Part shown: piece after piece, positions 17,301 to 25,133 of the stretch | Numbering within the stretch: the stretch's first letter is position 1 | Layout: every line of letters begins with the position of its first letter | From: Mesorhizobium sp. LHD-90 | GTDB lineage: Bacteria; Pseudomonadota; Alphaproteobacteria; Rhizobiales; Rhizobiaceae | Reading direction: 5' to 3' | DNA length: 64,000 nt | Assembly: GCF_030929505.1 (NCBI RefSeq) | Contig: NZ_JAVFVV010000001.1 | Coordinates: 62,001-126,000 of the forward strand | Made by a program: the position numbers and the translations under genes | The notes under the pieces: generated by a model | The model's input: only the letters and a program-made list of their open reading frames with translations | The model's database searches: none | Told to the model about the DNA's origin: nothing

Positions 17301-19019
17301 TCAGATGATGATGTCCATCGGCGAGTCGCCGTTGAGCATCGACGGGTTGAACAGGCCGCCATCGGCGATCGCGGCATTGAAGGAAGCGACGTTGCCGTTG
17401 CCGACGATCTTGGCGAAGGCCTGCCAGCCATCGTCGGTCATGGCGACCAGCATGGTCGAGTGACCCATGTCCGCCGATGCGGCATAGACCCTGCCGACAT
17501 AGCTCTCGCCGATCTCCGGCTCGTCGGCGAGAAAGTCGTCGAAGCGGACCATGTCCTCGCCCAGCACGAAATCGCGGATGGAGTCGATGCCGCTGTCGCC
17601 GGCCGCGAAGACGAACTGGTCGGCGTCGTTGCCGCCGAACAGGATATCCGTGCCGGAGCCGCCCCGGACAAGATCCTCGCCGTCCCCGCCGGAGAGCGTG
17701 TCGTTGCCAGCGTCGCCCCATAACCAGTCGTCGCCGTCACCAGCCAGAATGCTGTCATTGCCCTGGCCACCACGCACGCCATCGTTACCCTTTCCGGCCA
17801 GCACGGCATCGTTGCCGCTTCCGGCGTTCACGTAGTCGTTGCCGTCGCCGGCATCGACATAGTTCGCCGTGCCGTTCGTGCTGATCCAGTCGTTGCCCGA
17901 GCCGGTCCGGAAATTCTCAAAACCGGCCAGGCTGTCGGTGAAGCTGTACTGGACCGCCGTGCCGACGCTGGTGGGGCGAAGGTCGATCACCACCCGCGCG
18001 GAGCCTTCCCAGGCGGCAGTGTCGATGCCCTCGCCTCCCCTGAGATCGTCGCTGTTGTGGCCGCCGATCACGAAATCGTTGCCGTTCCCGCCATGGATCA
18101 CGTCTTGTCCATTGCCGCCCTCGAGCGTGTCGTTGCCGTCGCCGCCGAGCATGTTGTCGTCGCCCAAGTCGCCGTAGAGTTCGTCGTTGCCGGCAAGTCC
18201 GGTGAGCGTGTCGGCCTCGGTTCCGCCATGGAGCTCGTCGTCGGACGCGCCGCCCACCAGGATGTCGTCGCCGGCATCGCCGAAGGCGCGGCCGCTGCCT
18301 TCGATCAGCAGCGTGTCGTTGCCATTGCCGCCCCACAGAACGTTGTGGCCGCTGCCGCCGTAGAGGAAGTCCTTGCCGTCGTCGCCCTTGAGCGTGTCGT
18401 TGCCGGAGCCGCCTTCGATGATATCGTCGTTGGCGCCGCCATGGGCCGTGTCGTTGCCGCTTTCGCCCTTGATCGTGTCGTTGCCGGACCCGCCATAAAG
18501 CTTGTCGTTGTGGTTGCCGCCGAAGAGCTTGTCGTTGCCGCCCTCGCCATGCATCTCGTCATGGCCGTTGCCGCCGACCAGCGTGTTGACGCCGTTGCTG
18601 CCGCGGATGATGTCGCTGCCGTTGGTGCCGGTGGCGTTCTCGAAGCTGTAAAGGACGTCGTCGCCCAGAATCGTCTGCCCGGACACGCCTTTCGCCTTGG
18701 CGAGACCGTGGCCATCCGACGTCGAAAGATCGATGTCGATCGCGCCGGTATAGTGGGCGTAGGAAATGGTGTCGGTGCCCGAACCGCCAAACATGTAGGC
18801 GTCGCCAGACCCGTCCCAGCCCAGCCGGTACATTCCCGGCCGATCGCGGATGATCGCGTCATTGCCCTCGCCGGCGTGGTAGTAGCCGACCCAGAGCGTG
18901 TTGACGAACCCAAAATTCGGGTCCCATCCGGAGTGCTCCCAATCCGCGACCGCCGCATGGTTGAGGACCACCGTATCGTTGCCTTTCGTGCCGTACATCG
19001 ACATGTAGATGTTCTGCAT
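17301..19019 (-). CDS. RTX calcium-binding repeat protein
   Basis: A 572-aa, very acidic protein made almost wholly of GGxGxD-type nonapeptides (GGSGNDTIKG, GGNGNDTLLI, GGDGNDTLEG and many more), which form calcium-filled parallel beta-rolls outside the cell. A short N-terminal domain (MQNIYMSMYGTKGNDTVVL) and one inserted non-repeat unit (DTAAWEGSARVVIDL...) break the pattern. The C-terminus (GLFNPSMLNGDSPMDIII) is not the cassette shared by the other three RTX proteins here, though its end is hydrophobic as type I signals often are. AAGGAG lies 7 bases before the ATG at 19019; the ATG at 19025 is too close to it. Confidence 0.88.
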   Translation of the reverse strand: MQNIYMSMYGTKGNDTVVLNHAAVADWEHSGWDPNFGFVNTLWVGYYHAGEGNDAIIRDRPGMYRLGWDGSGDAYMFGGSGTDTISYAHYTGAIDIDLSTSDGHGLAKAKGVSGQTILGDDVLYSFENATGTNGSDIIRGSNGVNTLVGGNGHDEMHGEGGNDKLFGGNHNDKLYGGSGNDTIKGESGNDTAHGGANDDIIEGGSGNDTLKGDDGKDFLYGGSGHNVLWGGNGNDTLLIEGSGRAFGDAGDDILVGGASDDELHGGTEADTLTGLAGNDELYGDLGDDNMLGGDGNDTLEGGNGQDVIHGGNGNDFVIGGHNSDDLRGGEGIDTAAWEGSARVVIDLRPTSVGTAVQYSFTDSLAGFENFRTGSGNDWISTNGTANYVDAGDGNDYVNAGSGNDAVLAGKGNDGVRGGQGNDSILAGDGDDWLWGDAGNDTLSGGDGEDLVRGGSGTDILFGGNDADQFVFAAGDSGIDSIRDFVLGEDMVRFDDFLADEPEIGESYVGRVYAASADMGHSTMLVAMTDDGWQAFAKIVGNGNVASFNAAIADGGLFNPSMLNGDSPMDIII

Positions 19020-19337
19020 ATCCATTCTCCTTCATTTGCTCGGGCCGGCCTCTCGGGCCAGGGCCGTCGCGTTGGCGTTCGCGCGCCCCGGAAAACCTCG
19101 GCGCGCAGGGGTTCGCCCGCGGTTCGCTCGAACTGCGGCGCGTTTCACCGACCCAAATGGATTGATTGAGATTATTCGGCGCGGAGTGTCGGAAGGCCCG
19201 CTGCCGGTCGGGGGCGAGTGATACCCGCATGGGCGATGCTCGCGAACCCGCGGAACTGCATCGTCGTCATGCGGATTTTCCGGTAAGGCCCCGCCGGCCG
19301 GCGCAATTCGCCGGCAGGATGGACCCGAAGTGCGCCG
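19020..19337. other. Intergenic region between RTX gene and globin gene
   Basis: 318 bases, both flanking genes on the minus strand. The part next to 19019 holds the ribosome site and presumably the promoter of the RTX gene. The part next to 19338 has a 7-bp perfect hairpin (GCCGGCG at 19297-19303 and CGCCGGC at 19309-19315) just downstream of the globin stop, without a clear T-run. No gene seen. Confidence 0.55.
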
Positions 19338-19808
19338 CTACTGCGCGGCTTCCAGCGCGGGCTCGTCGAGGTCGGCGAGGTCTTGCACCTCGATCCCGTA
19401 GGCGGCCTTCACCATGGATAGGGCGATCTCGTCATAAGCTTTGCGCCAGGCCGTCTCCATCTCGGGCGTGAAATACTCGTCGCCAAGGACTTCCGCCAAA
19501 ATGCTCAGCACCGCCTTGCCGACCTGCGGATAGTGCGCCGGCTTCACCCCGTAGGCGACATGCCGCCGCGCCAGGTCGCGGCTCATGGAGTCTTCGCTCT
19601 CCAGTTCGTGGATGCGCGCCACCACGGCGCCGAAGGCGAACAGCGTCTTTTCGGTCTGGCCGACGATGTCGTCGGAGAACAACGGGCGTGTATCGGGAGC
19701 GATCTCGAACAGACGCGGATAAAAAAGCGCCGCCGCAAGTTCCTTGCGCTCTTGCATCAGCCGCAGGCCGAGATGAAGCTGGTCGATCTCTTCGTCCGAT
19801 AAAGCCAT
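19338..19808 (-). CDS. Single-domain globin
   Basis: A 156-aa protein with the bacterial single-domain globin pattern. The N-terminal helices contain LHLGLRLMQERKELAAALFY and PRLFEIAPDTRPLF. The proximal haem histidine lies in RRHVAYGVKPAHY, followed by WRKAYDEIALSMV. No reductase domain follows, so it is not a flavohaemoglobin; relatives bind oxygen or nitric oxide, or sense redox state. The ATG at 19808 begins MALSDEEIDQLH, where family similarity starts. It lies 35 bases after the LysR gene on the same strand and is probably co-transcribed with it. A paralogue lies on the other side of that regulator. Confidence 0.9.
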   Translation of the reverse strand: MALSDEEIDQLHLGLRLMQERKELAAALFYPRLFEIAPDTRPLFSDDIVGQTEKTLFAFGAVVARIHELESEDSMSRDLARRHVAYGVKPAHYPQVGKAVLSILAEVLGDEYFTPEMETAWRKAYDEIALSMVKAAYGIEVQDLADLDEPALEAAQ

Positions 19809-19843
19809 TTGGGCAGCCCGACCCGCAAGATGAACGACAAATA

Positions 19844-20728
19844 CTACATTTTGTCGGGTATCTGCGCAATCTCGGGGTTTCCGAACGTCTCGACGAAGAT
19901 TTCGCGCAGCCAGCGGGTCACCGCCTGCACGCGCTGTGTCTGCACCGTATCGGGGTGCAGGTGCAGGTTCAGGATGCGCACCAGTTCCGGCGGGCCGGCT
20001 TCGAGCCGCGCCAGGCCGGGATGGGTGGCGGCAAGGCACATGGGCAGCAGGCCCTTGCCGACGCCCGCGGCGATCGCCGCCATCAGCACGCGGTTGTCGC
20101 CGGACTGCAGCCGCACCTTGTCCCCCTGCCTGCGTACCCGCTCCAGCGCCTGCACATGCGCCAGCCGGGGCGAATCCTCGTCGCTGAAGGCGACCCACGG
20201 CAGGTCCCTCGGATCGCAGTCGCCGCTGCGATAGAAGGCATAGGGCACCTCGCCGAGCTTGACCGCGAACTCGAAGTCGCGCGGCGGCTGCTCGAACCAC
20301 AGTTGCATTGTCGGGTCGGCGCGGGCGGCGGCGCGCGGGTGATAGGGGATGAGCCTGAGGTCCAGCCGCGGGCACGCCTCCAGCAGTTTTCGCGCTGGCG
20401 GCCCGGCGAGGCGCTCCAGCGTCCACGGATTGCCGACGAGGCGCACCGTGCCCACCGGGCCCTCCGGTCCGCGCGAAAGATCCTCCGTCATCCGGACCAT
20501 GCGCCGCTCGATCTCGGTGGCCCGGTTGATGACGATCTCGCCGCTCTCGGTGGCGGTCAGCCCGCCCTTGGAGCGCAGGAACAGGATGGTGCCGAGACCG
20601 GCCTCTATCGAGCCCAGCCGCCGGCTGCAGGTGGACTGGTCCATACCCAGCGCCTCGGCGGCCAGCGTCAGCGAGCCCGAGCGAGCCACTGCCAGCACCA
20701 CCTTCAGGTCGTCCCAGTTCGGCTGCAT
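19844..20728 (-). CDS. LysR family transcriptional regulator
   Basis: A 294-aa regulator. The N-terminal winged helix-turn-helix (LKVVLAVARSGSLTLAAEAL, then MDQSTCSRRLGSIE and LFLRSKGGLTATESG) is followed by a LysR substrate-binding domain (VRLVGNPWTLERLA ... VAFSDED ... AIAAGVGKGLLPMCLA). The ATG at 20728 begins MQPNWDDLKV, the usual LysR start; longer readings run into the repeat element upstream. It is followed by a globin gene in the same direction and faces a second globin gene across the intergenic region. A role in controlling both globins, perhaps in response to a haem ligand or redox signal, is inference from position only. Confidence 0.9.
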   Translation of the reverse strand: MQPNWDDLKVVLAVARSGSLTLAAEALGMDQSTCSRRLGSIEAGLGTILFLRSKGGLTATESGEIVINRATEIERRMVRMTEDLSRGPEGPVGTVRLVGNPWTLERLAGPPARKLLEACPRLDLRLIPYHPRAAARADPTMQLWFEQPPRDFEFAVKLGEVPYAFYRSGDCDPRDLPWVAFSDEDSPRLAHVQALERVRRQGDKVRLQSGDNRVLMAAIAAGVGKGLLPMCLAATHPGLARLEAGPPELVRILNLHLHPDTVQTQRVQAVTRWLREIFVETFGNPEIAQIPDKM

Positions 20729-21058
20729 GCGCTCCCCCGGTTGCACCGCCAGAATGCCCTGTCGCGGCGTTTTCGGGAAGTGCCGCGGTGCGATCCGCTT
20801 TCCGTCCGCCCTTCGCCTGGCCCAGCAGTCGATTGAACGCGCTCCCATCCGGCCGCTTCGCGGCCACCCTTCTCCCCGCGGGGAGAAGGTGGAGGGCGCA
20901 GGCGTCCGCGATCTCCTCTCCCCTCGGGGAGAGGTCGCCCGAGCGAAGCGGAGGGCGGGTGAGGGGGCATCTCACATGCGATGTCCCGCCGCTTGGCAGG
21001 CCGCAGGCTTTGCGACATGCTGCGGTCGGGCATTGTCGGCCCGGGGCGGATCGGGATC
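20729..21058. other. Divergent intergenic region carrying a palindromic repeat element
   Basis: 330 bases between the divergent LysR and second globin genes. Most of it is the repeat element described separately at 20851-20967. The remainder must hold both promoters. No gene seen. Confidence 0.6.
20851..20967. repeat. Palindrome-rich intergenic repeat of rhizobial type
   Basis: A string of palindromes: GGCCGCTTCGCGGCC at the left, CTTCTCCCCGCGGGGAGAAG in the middle and CTCTCCCCTCGGGGAGAG further right, ending in AAGCGGAGGGCGGGTGAGGG. Elements of this make-up are scattered through Mesorhizobium and related genomes between genes. It lies in the LysR-globin gap and could affect transcripts as an RNA hairpin. 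Confidence 0.75.
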
Positions 21059-21502
21059 ATGCAGTTCGACGCGACGGAGCAGGCGCTGATCGGTGCGAGC
21101 TTTCGCGCCCTGGCGGTGGACGCGCCTGGCGCCGCCGCCTGCTTCTACCGCCACCTGTTCCGACTGCTGCCCGAGGCAGAAAACCTGTTCGTGGCCGACA
21201 TGCGGCGCCAGGGTGTCAAGTTGGCGCAGACGCTGCAGGTGATCGTCGACCAGGTTGGCAATTGGGGCCTGCTGCGCGTCACGGTGGAAGATCTCGCCAT
21301 CCGCCACCTCGCTTATGGCGTACGCCCCGAACACTACGACGCGGTGGGCGAGGCGCTCATCGCAATGCTGCGCGAGCGGCTCGGTGCTTTCTGCACCGAG
21401 GAGACGGTTTTCGCCTGGCGCAAGGCGTACACGGGCATACAGGCGGTCATGCTGGAGTTTGCCTATCCGGCGGAGGCGGACAGCGACACAGAATCTGCCT
21501 GA
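21059..21502 (+). CDS. Single-domain globin (second copy)
   Basis: A 147-aa globin paralogous to the one at 19338-19808. Family features are QALIGASFRALAVDAPGAAA, FRLLPEAENLF, the proximal-histidine segment RHLAYGVRPEHY and FAWRKAYTGIQAVMLEF. I took the ATG at 21059 (MQFDATEQALIG); the reading from 20981 adds an Arg-rich stretch that does not look conserved. It has no reductase or sensor domain. It is divergent from the LysR gene, so one regulator sits between two globin genes facing outward. Possible roles are oxygen or nitric oxide handling; nothing in the sequence decides between them. Confidence 0.87.
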   Translation: MQFDATEQALIGASFRALAVDAPGAAACFYRHLFRLLPEAENLFVADMRRQGVKLAQTLQVIVDQVGNWGLLRVTVEDLAIRHLAYGVRPEHYDAVGEALIAMLRERLGAFCTEETVFAWRKAYTGIQAVMLEFAYPAEADSDTESA

Positions 21503-21605
21503 CGCCTGCGGCGTCGCGCGCGGCCAGCCCTCATCTCGCCACAGGGCGCCGCCCTCGACCTTGGCCCAAACCGTCACCGGCAGAATGAATCCGATTGGGT
21601 GCGCT

Positions 21606-22535
21606 CTAAGGATTGGCGCTGGGAAAGTCGAGCCATGCCCGGTCGAGCGATTCGACCAGCGGCTGGTAATCGCTGATCGAGATCTGATCGAGACCGTCGC
21701 CTCTTGCCAGGAAAGTGCCGAGATTGCGGTCGACCGCGCCGGGATCAGCGATTCCCAAACCCAGCGAGATCAAGTCCTCGGCGATGGAGCCCTGGGTGGG
21801 CAGATACGCCTCGGCGGTGCTGAGCCGGGCGTTGGCGGCGGGAAGCTTGACCATCGCGATGCGCGTGACGGAAGGCTGGGCCACGGGGCCGATGATCGTG
21901 GCGCCGCACATGAGGCCCGCCAGGACACTGACCGGCGGCGTGGGCGGAAAAAGGAAGTAGACGAAATGGGCGTCGCCTCCCCGTTCGCGTAAATCGAGAT
22001 GGAGAGCCTGCTTTTCCATGGAGACCGAACCTTCGAGAGAAAGCCGGCCGGTCGGCAGTACCTCCGCGTAGCTTGCCTGCAACCGGTTGGGACCCGAGCC
22101 CGGCCCTATCGACAATTCTCCACGGATCACGCGGCCGCGAAAATAAGGCGACCAGGCATGGGAATAGCACGCATAAGTGCCGGCGAGCGTGAGCCCGCGC
22201 TCCGGCTGGGCGGCATGACCATTCGGCCGCCCGAGGTGCCGTTTCAGCGTTTCGCGGTCGCGATCGTGGCGCGCGCAGACGGCGTCCAGGAAGTCTTCGG
22301 CGTCCGCTTCGGCGACCCAATCGCCGGACCGATCGAGATCGAGCAGCCTGGCCCAGTCGGCATAGAGTTGAAGTTCGCGCGGATTGGCGCGTCCCTGCAT
22401 CCATTTGTGAGCGCGCTCGACGTCGAACGGCGTGGCGGGGTTGATCCGCCGGAACGCCGCCCCGAGATCCTTGATCGTGATCGTGCCCAGCAAGGCGGCC
22501 GTCACCCGCAGCTTTCGGTCGATGTCCTTGGCCAA
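21606..22535 (-). CDS. Hypothetical protein with helical N-terminal domain
   Basis: A 309-aa protein of unknown function. Residues 1-70 or so are helical and look like a DNA-binding or adaptor domain (ITIKDLGAAFRRINPATPFD, then AHKWMQGRANPREL and WARLLDLDRSGDWV), reminiscent of the Cro/XRE fold but without a confident match. After a charged segment, a beta-rich domain follows (LTLAGTYACYSHAWSPYF, GRLSLEGSVSMEKQ, FVYFLFPPTPPVSVLAGLMC). There is no signal peptide. The start is a TTG at 22535 with GAGG upstream; no in-frame ATG is nearby. It is divergent from the RTX gene at 22833, which makes a regulatory link conceivable but untested. Confidence 0.7.
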   Translation of the reverse strand: MAKDIDRKLRVTAALLGTITIKDLGAAFRRINPATPFDVERAHKWMQGRANPRELQLYADWARLLDLDRSGDWVAEADAEDFLDAVCARHDRDRETLKRHLGRPNGHAAQPERGLTLAGTYACYSHAWSPYFRGRVIRGELSIGPGSGPNRLQASYAEVLPTGRLSLEGSVSMEKQALHLDLRERGGDAHFVYFLFPPTPPVSVLAGLMCGATIIGPVAQPSVTRIAMVKLPAANARLSTAEAYLPTQGSIAEDLISLGLGIADPGAVDRNLGTFLARGDGLDQISISDYQPLVESLDRAWLDFPSANP

Positions 22536-22832
22536 CGGGCAATCCTCGGCTGCGGAATTTCCAGGCTGATTTTCCAGGAAAAGAAGAAGAATTCCAAGTG
22601 TTTTCCACTCGCGAATGTATTCAGGGCTGGCTCGATCAACTAGCAGAGGTAAACGATGGCCGCTTCCATGGGTGGGGGCGACGTGAGGCTCCGGAAAGTG
22701 TTATCGGCCGGGTCAACTGCTTGTCCGGATCGGAAACTGTATTCGCAATCCGCGAGCGCCATGCGTTTCAAGAATTTATTTGTAACGGTCTCGAGATCAA
22801 CGAAATAATTCTCGGGTGGTGGGGAGAAAAAC

Positions 22833-24971
22833 ATGCCAGGTACACCTACACTCTGGAAGGCGGAGACGGCCATCGCCACGGGCTCCACCGTGGCCTGCTT
22901 TTCCGATGGAAGGTTCGCGATAGCCGGTGACTTCTATGGCGATCTCAGCAGCCAGTTTTATGACGCGCTCGGCAATACCTTCGGAGGCGATGCGCTCTAC
23001 GATATCTCGTGGCGAGACGTGCCTATGCTCAGCCCCCGTCTCACTTCAGCGCCAGACGGAAACATCTATCTGGCTTATTCAATTCAGTTTGCCCCAAATG
23101 ATCATGATGTTTTTGCAGCGGTCCTGACGCCAACCGGCATTACGACTGATCTGGATGTGAGAGCCAGTGGCGATGATGAGATTGCGGGACATTTCGCGCC
23201 ATTCAGCTCAACGCGCATCGTCTCCGTTTTTACCACTTTCCATCATGAGGGAGCCGGCGACTATGATGTCGGTCTGTCGATCGAAGATCCGACTGGCGTC
23301 CTCCCACGCGTGGTAATGGACGCTCACGGTGCCTCGACGGATTGGCAGCGCAATCCCAGCGTCTCCGTTCTTGCGAACGGCAACATTGTGGTCGCTTTCG
23401 AGAACTACGTGGTCTCTACGAATTCGACCACCATCCAGATCTCTGTCTTCGACGAAAACGGCCAGGAAGTAGCGGCCCAGCGGGTCATCGCGGATACAAG
23501 CAGCCCCAGTTCGCCAACCGTCACGTCGCTAACCAACGGCAACGCGGTCGTCGCCTGGGACGATCTCGCCGATCAGAAAATGTACTTCAAGGTCATCGGA
23601 TCGGATGGCTCCGATATCACAATACTCCGCTCAGTGTCCGATGCGTATGGCCTCCACCCAAAGGTGGTCGGGACATCGGATGGCGGGTTCGTCATGGCCT
23701 GGACAAGCTATGTCGGAAACGAGGTGGACGGAACCCCGGATGCCGACGTCGCAGTCCAGATGTTCGACGCCTCCGGGAACCGCATTGGTGAGCAGTTCAG
23801 GATCGACAATCCCGGAGACCAGACCCTTTCCGACATCACTGTCATGCCGGATGGGCGCCTGATCGTTGTTTACGATTCGGAGACCGGGGATTCGACCAAC
23901 GATCACTACGCGGCCTTTGTGATCCTGGACCCTCGCGACCGCTCGATTTCCGGTGACGAGGGGAATGACACGATCGTTGGCCGGCTGGACGCCACGTTCA
24001 TAAACGGGCTGGACGGCAACGATGCGCTGTATGGAATGGGCGGCAACGATACCCTGACCGGCGGCGAGGGAAACGACGTTCTCAATGGCCGGGGTGGCGT
24101 CGATACGCTCGTCGGCGGCGGTGGCGACGATGTCTACTACGTGGACAATGCCAAGGACCTGATCGTTGAGGTGGGTGGCGCCGGCAACGATGCGGCGATC
24201 GTCAGCACCAGTTATGCCCTTGGCGCCAGGATGGAAGTCGAATTGCTGAGAACGACTGCCAATGGCGGCACGGCGGCAATCAACCTCACCGGCAATGCGT
24301 CCTTCCAGACCATAATCGGTAACGCGGGCGACAATGTCCTGAATGACGGCGGCGCCGGTGACAACGACACGTTGATCGGCGGCAAGGGTAACGACACCTA
24401 CCGCATCTACAATTCATTCGACACCATTATCGAGGCCTCCGGGTCGGCGGCTGGCACGGCCGATCGTGTCATCACGTCCGTCGACTATGCTCTCGACCCC
24501 AACTCGTTCATCGAATTTTTGACCACCACCGGCTCGACCGGAACATTCAACGTCAACCTCGCCGGAAACGAGAACGCACAGACGATCATCGGCAATGCCG
24601 GCTCCAACATCATCGACGGCAAGGGCGGCGCCGACGAGTTGCGCGGCGGTAGCGGCAGGGACTTCTTCGTCTTTTCGACCGCATTGGGTGCTGGCAACGT
24701 CGACGCGATCGTCGACTACAGCGTCGCCGCCGACACGATCCAACTGGACGACGCGATCTTCACCGCTTTGACCACGACCGGTGTGCTTGCGGCATCGGCG
24801 TTCAAGGACAACTTCCTGGCGGCGCGAGATGCGGATGACCGCATCATCTACAACTCGAACACCGGCTCGCTGTTCTACGATGCCGATGGAACGGGCGCGT
24901 CCGTTGCAGTGAAATTCGCATCGCTCGCACCTGGCCTCAGCCTCACTGCCGCGGATTTTATGGTGATCTGA
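22833..24971 (+). CDS. RTX protein with N-terminal seven-repeat (propeller-like) domain (second copy)
   Basis: A 712-aa paralogue in layout of the gene at 13994. Its first 365 residues again show seven short strands with the same spacing (FSDGRFAIAG, APDGNIYLAY, SSTRIVSVFT, LANGNIVVAF, LTNGNAVVAW, TSDGGFVMAW, MPDGRLIVVY), suggesting a seven-bladed propeller. Then come GGxGxD nonapeptides and two copies of the 88-aa unit (INLTGNASFQTIIGNAGDN and NLAGNENAQTIIGNAG) also found in the S8 protease. The last 100 residues match the terminal cassette of the other two. There is no signal peptide. GGGGAG lies 6 bases before the ATG. Base composition is visibly less GC-rich than in neighbouring genes, suggesting different recent history. 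Confidence 0.88.
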   Translation: MPGTPTLWKAETAIATGSTVACFSDGRFAIAGDFYGDLSSQFYDALGNTFGGDALYDISWRDVPMLSPRLTSAPDGNIYLAYSIQFAPNDHDVFAAVLTPTGITTDLDVRASGDDEIAGHFAPFSSTRIVSVFTTFHHEGAGDYDVGLSIEDPTGVLPRVVMDAHGASTDWQRNPSVSVLANGNIVVAFENYVVSTNSTTIQISVFDENGQEVAAQRVIADTSSPSSPTVTSLTNGNAVVAWDDLADQKMYFKVIGSDGSDITILRSVSDAYGLHPKVVGTSDGGFVMAWTSYVGNEVDGTPDADVAVQMFDASGNRIGEQFRIDNPGDQTLSDITVMPDGRLIVVYDSETGDSTNDHYAAFVILDPRDRSISGDEGNDTIVGRLDATFINGLDGNDALYGMGGNDTLTGGEGNDVLNGRGGVDTLVGGGGDDVYYVDNAKDLIVEVGGAGNDAAIVSTSYALGARMEVELLRTTANGGTAAINLTGNASFQTIIGNAGDNVLNDGGAGDNDTLIGGKGNDTYRIYNSFDTIIEASGSAAGTADRVITSVDYALDPNSFIEFLTTTGSTGTFNVNLAGNENAQTIIGNAGSNIIDGKGGADELRGGSGRDFFVFSTALGAGNVDAIVDYSVAADTIQLDDAIFTALTTTGVLAASAFKDNFLAARDADDRIIYNSNTGSLFYDADGTGASVAVKFASLAPGLSLTAADFMVI

Positions 24972-25133
24972 GGACGGGCCTGCCGTGTGGCGTCATAGCG
25001 GCTGGGTCTCTCTCCCGTAAGCACCCGGCCGCGTTCACACATTTCAGCTATTGGCTTTGGCTGCCAGCCGTGCGGACGCAGTCGACGCAATGTCGCGCAG
25101 GCTGAAATCGACGTGATATGGCTATCCCGCCCT

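Noticed and set aside
20851-20967. Palindromes that could be an insertion-sequence end or CRISPR leader
   Set aside because: No transposase, no target duplication and no repeat-spacer pattern; the make-up fits scattered rhizobial intergenic repeats.
22598-22930. A 110-residue frame overlapping the start of the RTX gene at 22833
   Set aside because: No ribosome site, no conserved features, and nearly 100 bases overlap a well supported gene start.
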